Below, piece by piece: positions 1-7,380 of a DNA stretch of 22,571 bases; the stretch's first letter is position 1; each line of letters starts with the position of its first letter. The stretch is from Pavlovales sp. CCMP2436 (taxonomy: Eukaryota; Haptophyta; Pavlovophyceae; Pavlovales). The translations under genes and the position numbers were made by a program. The stretch is from positions 64,188 through 86,758 of the forward strand of contig MU631406.1 of assembly GCA_026770615.1 (NCBI GenBank). The letters run 5' to 3'. Under the pieces are notes generated by a model. The model saw only the letters and a list, made by a program, of their open reading frames with translations, made no database searches and was not told where the DNA came from.

Positions 1-844
1 CGAGTTTGCCGGAGGGGTAGAGGCGGAGGATTGCGGCCTTGGTGTAGCGGGTGAGTGAACCCAAGGGAGCATTGATCATGTGGCCGCCATCTCCGTAGCC
101 GAGGAGGATGCCGTAGGCGGAGCGCGGGTCGAGCTTGAACTTGTGGTCGTGCGTGTCAACGGCCCATGCGTCGGAGCCGAAGGCGCGGAGGTGCGAGAGG
201 TCGGGCCGGCGGCAGAGGATGTACTGGTAGGGCGTGATGCCGTGCGACGAGAGTGAGACAAGCCGGTTGCGAATGTACACGGCGTGGGTGAAGGCGTGCT
301 CGGCATAGCTATTTGGAAGCCCGGCTTGAACGAGTAGAGCGCGAGCATCGCGCGTGATCGTCCCAAGGTAGCGCTCAGCGTGCGCGTTGAGCTCAGGCGT
401 GCGGGCAGGCGTGATCTTGGAGCCGCCGATACCGTTGTCGCGCAGGATGTTGTTCCAGTGCGAGCTGTCAAATTCTTTGGCGCCGTCGAGTCGAAACTGC
501 CGGATGAGGCAGTCGAAGGAGACCGTGTAGTGCTGGATGTCCTCGAGGAACTTGATGAGGAAGTCGGGCGCTTGCGAGCGGTTCTCGAGGCGGTAGATCC
601 AGCCGTAGTTGGACTTCTGCTCGAGGAAGAGGATGAAGTAGTAGCCCATCTCGAGGTCGTCCGTACGGAAGGACTCCAGAGAGTTGATGGGGCCGATGAT
701 GTCAACGAAGACGGTGTCGAAGACTTGACCTGGTTGGTGCCGAGCGTCGCCGAAGGGGAGCTTGGTCGCCTTGCCCTCCGCGCAGGCTGGGCAGATCTGC
801 TTGAGGCGGCGCGTCGTCAGGAGGCCGTCCGTGGCGTTGATAAT
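1..844 (-). pseudogene. Copia integrase domain, in frame after the TAG; C-terminal part beyond the window
   Basis: Reading on from the TAG without frameshift gives ~281 sense codons. CPAC (C800, C803 counting from the Gag start) completes the HHCC zinc site begun before the stop. The catalytic core follows: D830 in VDIIGP, D902 in RLDGAKEF and E939 in NAHAER, a D-x71-D-x36-E spacing normal for retroviral-type integrases (rve family). After the core, a YGILLGYGDG motif matches the stretch that follows the copia integrase core. This half has no start codon of its own suited to expression, so it depends on suppression of the TAG or is dead. The family call is near certain; activity is unknown. 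Confidence 0.85.
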
Positions 845-3190
845 CTAGTTGATCGTGTGCGCCGAAGCATGTCCTAGGCGAGCGTGTAGGATGCGCTTGT
901 CCGTCGTCATAGCGGTGGGGCCGTCGTTGAGAGGTAGTAGGCGGGCGGCTGCGCTTGCCGAGCACTCGGAGCAAGTCTCTGAGTCTGCGTGGCCCATCTG
1001 CACGGCTGCCATCGGCGGGGCTGAGTTGATGGCGATGGGGGCGACGAGGACGTCTGGCATCGTCTTGAAGACGGAGAGCGAGATGCACATGTTTTTGATT
1101 TTGATGATGCCCTGCGCCGTGATCAAGTAGCGGCCCTGCTGGAGGTCGAGGGAGAGGCCGTTGATGTTGATTTTGGACGGCCGAGACGCGTTGATGAGGT
1201 CGGCGTTCCACTGCGAGAGCAAGTCGGACTCATTGAAGATCATGACTTTCATGTCGTCAGTGACGTGGAAGTCCTTGAGCGTCGCAATCGCCAGCGTGTT
1301 GTCAATCGTGCGGTAGGCGAGGTGCAGTGTCCCGACGTACTTGCAGTTGATGATCCCAGCGTTGGCAGCTGATGTCTGTGTGGTACTGGCGACGACGTCA
1401 GTCAGAAACGGAAGGAAGTCCATCGGGCCGAGGTGAAGCAAGGACCCAGAGTCGCACAAGCCGTTGTCGCCCATCTGCGCGATGGGGCCGCTGTAGCCCT
1501 TGCCGAACATGCTCTTCACCTTGGAGATCTCGGCCGGGATAGTGATGGTCGACAGGCCAAATTTGGCGGTCGGCGCGTCGATTACGAAGACGTTGGCGAC
1601 CACTTTGTACGGGTTGGCCAAGAGCATGTAGGTCGAGGCGAGCAAGTAGGTCGCGACGAGCAGCACGACGAGCAGCGAGAGATTTGCCAGGCCGAAGAGC
1701 TTGAAGGTCTTGGAGACTGGCTCGGTGTCGGCAAGGAACACGAACGGGTTGGCGTCGGTGATGGACACGAACGGATTGGCGTTGGCGGCAGAGACAGCAG
1801 CGGACTTGTCGTCGACGTAGAACGGAAGCACGGGCTCGACGGGAAACTCCTTCCAGAGCTCGCGCTCGCAGTCGTAGTAGTACGAATCGAACTTGAGCTT
1901 GTCGAGCTTGGCCGCCGCCGAGAGGTTGAGCGGCTCGAGATGCGGCTCGGGCTTGGCCGAGTCGTTGAGAGCGTAGGAGTCCGCCGCGATGATGGTCACC
2001 ACGCGCGCGTTGTAAATGGACGGGCCCGTGTTGATCGCGAAGGCGCCCTTGGAGAGAGCAGAGTAGGGGTCGCGCGCGACCTGCACGATGTTGACCGACT
2101 TTTTGCGCACGGGCTGCGTGACGTCGAAGCCGTTGTAAGTCGACTGCGAGCGCGGGATGACAAAGTTGGGGCACTCGCGCGGGTCGTGTTCGGAAGGGAG
2201 GTCACGCACGCGGTACTGAAAGCAGCTTGGCTTGCGAAAAGCGGTGAGCGTGTTCTCGCCTCCGCCGCCGCCGCGCGAGCTTGCGCTGCTGCTGCGCGCG
2301 CCGCCGGGCGCGCCGCGGCCGACGTGCGCGCCTCCGCGGCCCGAGCTGCGCGTGTCCTGGCTGGAGCTGCGCGCGTCGGTGCCGACGCCGATGTAGTTCA
2401 CGCCCTGGTTGAGGCGCGTGTAGGAGATGCCGGGGGCGTTGACGAGAGTGATCGAGTTGAGGCTCTCGCGGAGGGAGAGCAGCACGTCGATGGCAGGCTT
2501 CGACGTGTTGTTGGGGTTGTTGATGGTCGACTGAACGAGCGCAGCGTATACCTGGCCGAGTCCCTCGAGTGAGATGAGCAGGAAGTTGCCCTCCGGCTTA
2601 AGCTTAAGGTGGGCGATGGAGTTGAAGGAGCGCTGCACGCGGTCGAGCCACTGTAGCGGTGTCTCGCGTGCCTGGTGCGCGAGCGAGATGAAGTTCAGCA
2701 TGCACGCCGCGCGAGACGTGCCAGACATGCCGAGGCAGTGCAACTGCAGGCAGCTAAAGAATTCAGAGAAGCTGATGACGCCGCCCACTTTGGTCGCGTA
2801 GGCCTTGTGCATCACCGCGCTAAGGATTGTCGGGGTGATGGCCTGCGTGAAGTAGTCCATCGTCTTGGCCTGGGACAGCAAGCGCTTCTGGTAGTCCTTG
2901 AGCGCCTTATGGAACAGCGGGTCTAGCTTGCCTTTAGGGTAGAGCGGCTTGTCAGCGTCGTCGACATCGTCGGGCTCGGGGTACTCGAGCGGGACGACGA
3001 CGGGATTGCCCTCCAAGATTTCCCCAGACGGGAGCACAGTGTAGACGAAGTTGAGGTCGATCTTGTCGTCCGACTGCAGGATCATGATGAGCATCGTGAG
3101 CCAGATCGGAAACATCTGCGCATCCTTGAGGGTGCAGTGCTGCATGCGGCGGGAAGTGCCGCTGGACTCCGAAGCCTGGAGGTCCACCAT
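845..3190 (-). CDS. Gag-protease-pre-integrase part of a copia polyprotein, ending at an in-frame TAG
   Basis: This 781-codon ORF starts at the first ATG after the leader. Residues ~1-270 resemble copia Gag: a FPIW motif near residue 27 matches the family's N-terminal W motif, followed by a helical capsid-like region. Residues ~272-315 are Gly/Ser/Arg-rich. A zinc-knuckle remnant follows, C323-x2-Y326-x8-H335-x4-C340, with Tyr in place of the second Cys. Residues ~500-527 form a strongly hydrophobic, probably membrane-spanning segment, unusual here. The aspartic protease motif is CDSGS with D580. The end holds the first half of the integrase zinc site (H769, H774). The TAG at 845-847 falls between the HH and CC pairs, inside a domain. 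The same frame continues as integrase, so the stop looks like a lesion or a recoded codon rather than a natural end. Confidence 0.85.
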   Translation of the reverse strand: MVDLQASESSGTSRRMQHCTLKDAQMFPIWLTMLIMILQSDDKIDLNFVYTVLPSGEILEGNPVVVPLEYPEPDDVDDADKPLYPKGKLDPLFHKALKDYQKRLLSQAKTMDYFTQAITPTILSAVMHKAYATKVGGVISFSEFFSCLQLHCLGMSGTSRAACMLNFISLAHQARETPLQWLDRVQRSFNSIAHLKLKPEGNFLLISLEGLGQVYAALVQSTINNPNNTSKPAIDVLLSLRESLNSITLVNAPGISYTRLNQGVNYIGVGTDARSSSQDTRSSGRGGAHVGRGAPGGARSSSASSRGGGGGENTLTAFRKPSCFQYRVRDLPSEHDPRECPNFVIPRSQSTYNGFDVTQPVRKKSVNIVQVARDPYSALSKGAFAINTGPSIYNARVVTIIAADSYALNDSAKPEPHLEPLNLSAAAKLDKLKFDSYYYDCERELWKEFPVEPVLPFYVDDKSAAVSAANANPFVSITDANPFVFLADTEPVSKTFKLFGLANLSLLVVLLVATYLLASTYMLLANPYKVVANVFVIDAPTAKFGLSTITIPAEISKVKSMFGKGYSGPIAQMGDNGLCDSGSLLHLGPMDFLPFLTDVVASTTQTSAANAGIINCKYVGTLHLAYRTIDNTLAIATLKDFHVTDDMKVMIFNESDLLSQWNADLINASRPSKININGLSLDLQQGRYLITAQGIIKIKNMCISLSVFKTMPDVLVAPIAINSAPPMAAVQMGHADSETCSECSASAAARLLPLNDGPTAMTTDKRILHARLGHASAHTIN

Positions 3191-3486
3191 ATCGAGAGGC
3201 TAGCGGTGTTGAACGCAAGCACGAGCTAAGAGAGGATTGGAGTCCGAGACGCGTGAGCGTCGAAGACAGCTAGAGATTGAGCGTCACGAACAGTCAAGAT
3301 GCAGAGAAGGTGTCACAAGATCTCTCTGTAAGTAGAGACCCTGAGAACAGAACTGAGGAGGCACGAAGAGCAGCCGCGGAAGCCTCGAGTGAGCAGCTGA
3401 GCTCCGGAATATTTAAATCCCGGGCGTACAAAATCAGGATGTCAGACAGAGCCTCAAGTGAGAGGACACTTGGGCTCCCGATATCA
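3191..3486 (-). promoter_or_regulatory. Putative copia 5' LTR and leader
   Basis: On the minus strand this ~296-bp stretch would begin TGATATC at 3486 and run to the Gag ATG. It holds an AT-rich TATA-like core (3408-3418, AATATTTAAAT palindrome) in GC-rich surroundings, as expected of an LTR promoter. Near the outer end CAAGTG and CACTTG form a small inverted repeat. A tRNA primer-binding site could not be placed: the only TGG on the minus strand overlaps the Gag start. The LTR inner edge is therefore undefined. Confidence 0.45.
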
Positions 3487-3487
3487 A

Positions 3488-3832
3488 CTAAAGGCTAGGG
3501 TGAGGGTCCGCAACCTGATCCTGGTCGCCAAGAAGGATGCAGCAGTGCTTTGTAACGGGAGCTGCGGTTTGCCCTTTATGCGGCTCATGAAGGCGATGCT
3601 CAAGGCCGGTGGCTTCCTGCACGTCGAGAATGCCAGTGTCTACATGTGCAGTGATGCAGACATTGCGGACGTGCTCAAGAAGCTCGGGCACCACGCCGTC
3701 ATGCTCAACGTAGTCAACTACATGTTCTTCCTCAACACCCCGGCCGATCGTGTGGCTGCAGAGCACGTGACGCTGTTAGGGGAGTGCGACAGTTATGCTG
3801 ACGACGGATTTGGCCCGGTGTCTTACTCTTAG
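3488..3832 (+). CDS. Unrecognised coding remnant beside the copia element
   Basis: This frame stays open for ~114 codons to a TAG at 3830-3832. Codon use is GC-biased at third positions, as in the window's real genes. The product has ordinary globular composition, with a CNGSCGLPF motif near the start and a long helix-like centre. I do not recognise the family. An upstream in-frame ATG at 3458 lies inside the putative LTR, so the true N-terminus was probably cut off by the insertion or lies in another exon. It could be a remnant of a host gene or of another mobile element. The antisense frame is also open (3488-3766) but has poorer composition. Confidence 0.4.
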   Translation, partial: LKARVRVRNLILVAKKDAAVLCNGSCGLPFMRLMKAMLKAGGFLHVENASVYMCSDADIADVLKKLGHHAVMLNVVNYMFFLNTPADRVAAEHVTLLGECDSYADDGFGPVSYS

Positions 3833-3871
3833 TTCAGAAAATGTTATATTTAGCATTGTTCGAATTATATT

Positions 3872-4250
3872 CAAGGTAACTAACATTTCTGATCCTCAGT
3901 GTTCGGACGCGAAAAGAAAGGCATGGTTCCCGAAGTGGTACCGCGGAGTTAGTTGGGTCGAAATCCGAATTCGTGGCGCGATTCCGCACTGGGGAGGGGG
4001 AAAAGCTGTGGGCGGGACGATGAAGTACACATTGTTCGTCCCTGCGCGCTGAGTGTCGATAGCTGCTGTCGAATAGAGCCCTCCTCGACGGTCGGGGCCT
4101 ACTTAGTGTGCCACTCGTGTGCCTCTAGGGTCGACAACGTACTAAAGGTACATAACATTTCCGATTCTCAGCGTTCGGAAGCGAAAAGAAAGTCATGGTT
4201 CCCGATGAGGTACCATAGTTGCAGATTCGTGAATGGGGCGCCGCCATGTT
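3872..4250 (+). repeat. ~270-bp repeat family, end of one unit plus one full unit
   Basis: The segment ending in CATGGTTCCCGA occurs at ~3922 and again at ~4193, a period of about 271 bp, so the last part of one unit is followed by a complete unit (~3955-4222) and the start of a third. The complete unit matches 14179-14470 in the same orientation over nearly its whole length, sharing for example GTCGATAGCTG and CGAATAGAGCCCTCCTCGAC. No coding potential is evident. It is a dispersed, locally tandem repeat of unknown class. Confidence 0.75.
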
Positions 4251-4294
4251 TACGCGCTCGCTCGCGTTGATCTGGAGGACGCGCGCGATCAGCG

Positions 4295-4465
4295 TACAGG
4301 GGATCGCGGGCAATAAGAAACCGTCGTGTTAAGAAACTGAGCCTTTTTTTTTGCATTGTTTGTATGTAACTTAAGCAAATTTAAGCATTGTTTGTATATA
4401 ATTTGCTAAGAAACTCAAGCCTCAGCCTCAAAAAGCGCCGTTCTTATTGTCCGCAATCCCCTGTA
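4295..4465 (+). mobile_element. MITE A, TIRs beginning TACAGGGGATCGCGGGCAAT
   Basis: A 171-bp element bounded by 25-bp inverted repeats at 4295-4319 and 4441-4465 with two mismatches. Both ends carry TA, as expected for a TA target duplication of Tc1/mariner-like elements. The interior is AT-rich, has no ORF and contains two copies of GCATTGTTTGTAT. It matches MITE B at 6471-6641, which has the same length and opposite orientation. Confidence 0.85.
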
Positions 4466-4887
4466 GTCGTATCTGAAACCGACAGCGTCATGTTCTTGGC
4501 CAGCGCTGCGATGGTGGTCGAGGCGTTCAGCGACATATAATTTATTCAGCGCGAGTAAGTACTCTTTAGGGAATAAAGAAGCGACAGCCGCAGCTGCTCG
4601 AGAAGAAACGGCAAGCTGTGATGTAAGTTAAGCGTGGATGGCAGGGACGAAGACGGCAGCGACACATGGACGGCGGCGGCGGCGGCGACAATGTGGCATG
4701 GACATTGGCGTGTCTGGCAACTCAACGATATAATTTTTTTCAGTGGTGGTCAAGCAGCACAAGCGCAGCTGAGGACCTGCTGGAACGACGGATTCACTTG
4801 CAAAAGTGACGTCGTTATGAACCGACGACGATGTGAGGACTCGATCGGAATAAATTATATATATGTACACTTAGTTTTCGGCTTCCT
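4466..4887. other. Intergenic, no gene seen
   Basis: A short GGC trinucleotide run lies near 4672-4687 and AT-rich stretches follow. A GTAAGT donor-like site at ~4555 has no convincing exon around it. The small ORFs on both strands have no recognisable domain. Confidence 0.5.
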
Positions 4888-5076
4888 CATCATCCACCAC
4901 TTCTACCATCTCACCACTTCGGCGTAGCGCGTAGGAGCCTGCGTCGGAGCGCTAAGATCAGTCTGACTTGAAATTGAAACGTACCGCCAGCCCGAACCCC
5001 CCCTTCATTAATATTTATGATATATGTATATATATATATTAGCGGCTCAGCATGGTTCAACAGGTGTTGTTCAGTC
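4888..5076 (-). repeat. Composite repeat, copy 1
   Basis: Read on the minus strand, this segment matches 19922-20134 on the plus strand in the same module order: hairpin arm ending CTGAGCCGCT, AT-rich spacer, GGGGGGTTCGGGCTGGCG, GTTTCAA, TCAAGTCAG, then AGCGCTC-GACGCAGGCTCCTACGCGC and GAAGTGGTGGATGAT. Copy 2 carries an extra ~45 bp. The GCAGGCTCCTACGCGC core also occurs as its reverse complement at 14091-14166. Confidence 0.8.
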
Positions 5077-5144
5077 GCTGGTGATATATGTACACGCCAG
5101 TGACTGAACAACACCTGTTGAACCATGCTGAGCCGCTAATATAT
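5034..5144. repeat. Long near-perfect hairpin (fold-back MITE)
   Basis: Arms at 5034-5076 and 5102-5144 are perfect reverse complements (43 bp). They extend inward by about seven more pairs with two mismatches, leaving a short loop around ATATATGTAC. The arm sequence AACACCTGTTGAACCATGCT occurs a third time, as a single arm, at 19922-19960. Confidence 0.9.
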
Positions 5145-5237
5145 TGACTGATAGGGAATATATATATGTAAACGCAGTGTGTGGGCGGTGGGAGTGGGGG
5201 ATCGGGGGAAGCCTGTAGTATGCGGCTACTGTACGAC

Positions 5238-5315
5238 TTCCGCCCTGCTCGGTCGCCCGATTTCAGCTTCAATCTCAGACATGTGGCCTCTCGCACACTG
5301 CTGAGCCACTAGTAT
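5238..5315 (+). repeat. Dispersed repeat shared with 19790-19873
   Basis: CCCTGCTCG, TCAGCTTCAATCTCAG and CTCGCACACTGCTGAGCCACTA line up with the downstream copy with scattered substitutions. Its end, TGCTGAGCCACTA, is nearly the hairpin's end, TGCTGAGCCGCTA, so both probably derive from one element family. Confidence 0.65.
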
Positions 5316-5317
5316 TA

Positions 5318-5393
5318 CGTATTTTGCTAAGTAAACGAGCCTCACTCGGATTCTCTGCTTTCTTAATGCCTGTCTGTGAGTGTATCACTACAG
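5318..5393 (+). mobile_element. Half copy of MITE C, left part missing
   Basis: This stretch matches the right half of MITE C (6889-6960): GTATTTTGCT, GAGCCTCACT, TCTCTGCTTTCTTAATGCC and TGTCTGTGAGTG. The left half and left TIR are absent. Confidence 0.6.
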
Positions 5394-5920
5394 GCGCAAA
5401 TCCGCGTTGCAAAAAGCGGAAGGGGGGCACTGGCAATACCTCCCGCCCGTCCCTCTTCAGTAGTTCGCTAGTTATTGGCTCATATAAAACTTTGCGTCAA
5501 TTAATAATTTTAAGTGTCTCTTCAGATTTTTAAAGAAGAAATTATTTATATTCTCTCAAATGAACGCGGTGCTGGCCCGGTGAGATTTGTCTATATTTAT
5601 ACTCATATTCAATATATACTGATGTCTCTGTCACGCGCACAAAGTGCACTGCAAAGTGAATTCTCATAATCGTGGTGTGTAGACTGTGCCGGCATGTGAA
5701 GTCCTCATCTTACAGTTCAAAAGCTGTGCTGAGCTACGAACATAGCTGTAGATCGGATGGCGGCGGGTGTGCTTGAGCGCCACAAATTGTTTGCTTGAGT
5801 GCGCAGCTGCCCTTACACGCGAGGCTCGCAGCAGCCTCACACAACCCGCTCGTCTACATCCGCTCGTAGACGCGTAGGTACGCGTCGCGCGCGGCCGCGA
5901 CGCCGGGGTGCTCGTGCGAC
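5394..5920. other. Intergenic, no gene seen
   Basis: Mixed-composition DNA with short ORFs on both strands that show no domain or codon bias. Nothing further could be supported. Confidence 0.5.
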
Positions 5921-6060
5921 CGCCATTGCCAGTGCCAATTGCATTAGCCAATGACTAAGCCAATGGCCGGTGCCAGTGGCCACTGCCAGTGCTAGGGTGA
6001 GGGCACGAGGGCCACTGTCGGCCAGCCGTGGGCCACGGGCCGCGAGGGCCAGGGCCAATA
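5921..6060. repeat. Degenerate GCCAATG/GCCAGTG-rich minisatellite
   Basis: Imperfect short repeats of GCCAATG, GCCAGTG and GAGGGCC types, some in inverted pairs such as CCAGTGGCCACTG, fill this interval. A 9-12-nt telomere-like piece, TTAGGGTTAGG, follows at ~6076. Confidence 0.55.
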
Positions 6061-6407
6061 CGAGGGTTGCTTATATTAGGGTTAGGTTATGGCTCCGGTC
6101 GCCCCCGGGCAGTGGACGACCATCCTGAGCCCTTCGCCGAAGACAACAACGAAATGTGGCCAGTAAAATTTAAATATATGCATATGCAGTAGATTTGTAT
6201 CTAACTTTTTATAAAAATGAACGCCCAATACCTAACCTACTTCTTGAATTACATACGAAAAATTCAGAATGCTCTATGCTGTATCCAAACTTTCTCACAT
6301 TTAAAATATTTCTTCGTTGTGCTAAATACTGTAACCACCGATCTCCCCTTTCAGAAAGAGCACGTTGTTAGTTAATAATTTACTACCCCACGCATTCAAA
6401 CTCACAA

Positions 6408-6470
6408 CAACATGTATTACAGCATAGCAACCATCCTACGAGCAAGCGGGAATAAACGTGACCTTAACCT
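6408..6470 (+). repeat. Fragment similar to the 10054-10150 ORF region
   Basis: AACAACATGTATTACAGCAT, CAACCATCCTACG and GCAAGCGGGAATAAACGTGACC align with ~10054-10146, which has an extra ~24 bp in the middle. In the shared frame the first part reads NNM-x2-SIATILR in both copies, so a coding element may be the source. Confidence 0.55.
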
Positions 6471-6641
6471 TACAGGGGATCGCGGGCAATAAGAACAGCG
6501 GGTTTTGAGGCTGAGGCTGAGTTTCTTAGCAAATTACATACAAACAATTGTTAAATTTCGGTTAAAATTACTATTGAAGGGCAAAAAAACGAGGCTCAGT
6601 TTCTTACCACGACGGTTTCTTATTGCCCGCGATCCCCTGTA
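6471..6641 (-). mobile_element. MITE B, same family as MITE A
   Basis: A 171-bp element with perfect 25-bp TIRs at 6471-6495 and 6617-6641, TA at both ends. Its reverse complement aligns with MITE A along the whole length (shared inner AAGAAACTGAGCCT and TTTGCTAAGAAACTC), diverging mainly in the centre. No ORF. Confidence 0.88.
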
Positions 6642-6791
6642 GCGGCTAGCGCCAAATGAAATTCAAACTGTACAGCTATACGTTTTTAACGGCGATTAGC
6701 GTCATCGCTTCGACCATTTGAAAAGAGCAATTGTTTTTCACAGTGGGGGTGCACTTGCGGACTGCCCGGGGGTGACCGAAGCCATAGCCGT

Positions 6792-6960
6792 TACAGTCAT
6801 AGACGGGCATTAAGAAAGCTCGGCATTAAGAAACTGAGCCTCACTTTTTGAGCCAGTTAAGCATTGTTTATATGTAATGTAACTATTGTTTGTATGTATT
6901 TTGCTGAGATAGTGAGCCTCACTGTAATCCTCTGCTTTATTGATGCCCGTCTATGACTGA
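6792..6960 (+). mobile_element. MITE C, related family, TIR TACAGTCATAGACGGGCATT
   Basis: A ~169-bp element with ~25-bp imperfect TIRs at 6792-6817 and 6935-6960. Inside the left TIR the pattern GGCATTAAGAAA is duplicated and followed by CTGAGCCTCA, as in MITEs A and B, so the families share internal sequence though the outermost bases differ. No ORF. Confidence 0.75.
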
Positions 6961-7014
6961 ATATTACAAAATTGAATTACCGGGGTATATGCCGTAATAG
7001 GCCGAGGACAGTGA

Positions 7015-7066
7015 ACAGTCTGAGTCAGACGCTGCCAGCTTGAATCCCTATCAGTAATATAATAGG
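7015..7066 (-). repeat. GGGATTCAAGCTGGC repeat, copy 1
   Basis: Read on the minus strand it gives GATAGGGATTCAAGCTGGCA followed by GCGTCTGACT. The same motif occurs on the plus strand at ~13538-13567 and ~19978-20010. Confidence 0.65.
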
Positions 7067-7380
7067 CCGTAGATATGCATCCATGGATACATTGTCCATT
7101 GGCATCAGTCCATGAAGCTCTTGCACACCCAGAACTGTTGCAAACTGCTGAGCGGTGAGCCGCTTTTAGTTTTTTAATTTTATATTAGCTAACTAGATTG
7201 ATATTATATTATGCATATTTAAATTTAATATACGAAATGTCACATAAAATTATATCATAAATATTATTGAAGTGCGATACTCCTGTCATATGGCATATCC
7301 GGCAGATTAAATCATCGGCCAGCCGGCAAGCTCAGCGCCTTCCCTCCTGACCAGCAGCTAGGGAGAACTGAGAAGGCCTG
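7067..7380. other. AT-rich intergenic tail, no gene seen
   Basis: A CTGCTGAGCGGTGAGCCGCT stretch at ~7147 recalls the ends of the hairpin family. The rest is AT-rich and without coding signal. It lies 3' of the hydrolase gene; no clear polyadenylation signal could be fixed. Confidence 0.5.

Larger units (their letters stand above)
1..3486 (-). mobile_element. Ty1/copia-type LTR retrotransposon, 5' part
   Basis: Domain order read on the minus strand is putative LTR/leader, Gag, degenerate zinc knuckle, protease DSG motif, GAG-pre-integrase HHCC and integrase DDE core. Protease-integrase order before RT is diagnostic of Ty1/copia (Pseudoviridae-type) elements. Reverse transcriptase, RNase H and the 3' LTR would lie beyond position 1. 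The outer boundary at 3486 is inferred from a TG dinucleotide starting TGATATCGGGAGCCC on the minus strand; the second LTR is outside the window, so it cannot be confirmed. Confidence 0.85.
6088..6786. repeat. Inverted-repeat-bounded ~700-bp AT-rich segment
   Basis: The sequence TATGGCTCCGGTCGCCCCCG at 6088 and onward to ~6113 recurs as its reverse complement at 6761-6786 with two mismatches. The interior is AT-rich, contains MITE B and a fragment similar to 10054-10150, and has no gene. The arms may be the TIRs of a larger non-autonomous element. Confidence 0.5.

Noticed and set aside
1246..1262. CTGACGA followed by GAAA-like bases on the minus strand, recalling a hammerhead ribozyme core
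   Set aside because: The stems needed are absent and the bases encode part of the protease-integrase region.
1433..2572. 379-codon plus-strand ORF inside the copia Gag-protease region
   Set aside because: It is antisense to a clear Gag-Pol, Arg/Val/Glu-rich and without domains; GC-rich coding DNA keeps the opposite strand open.
6076..6088. TTAGGGTTAGG, telomere-like
   Set aside because: Under two units; chance or minisatellite drift explains it as well as an interstitial telomere.
7040..7056. CAGCTTGAATCCC as a Pol III B box of a SINE
   Set aside because: It matches the B-box consensus only in part, and no A box or tRNA-like fold is found upstream.
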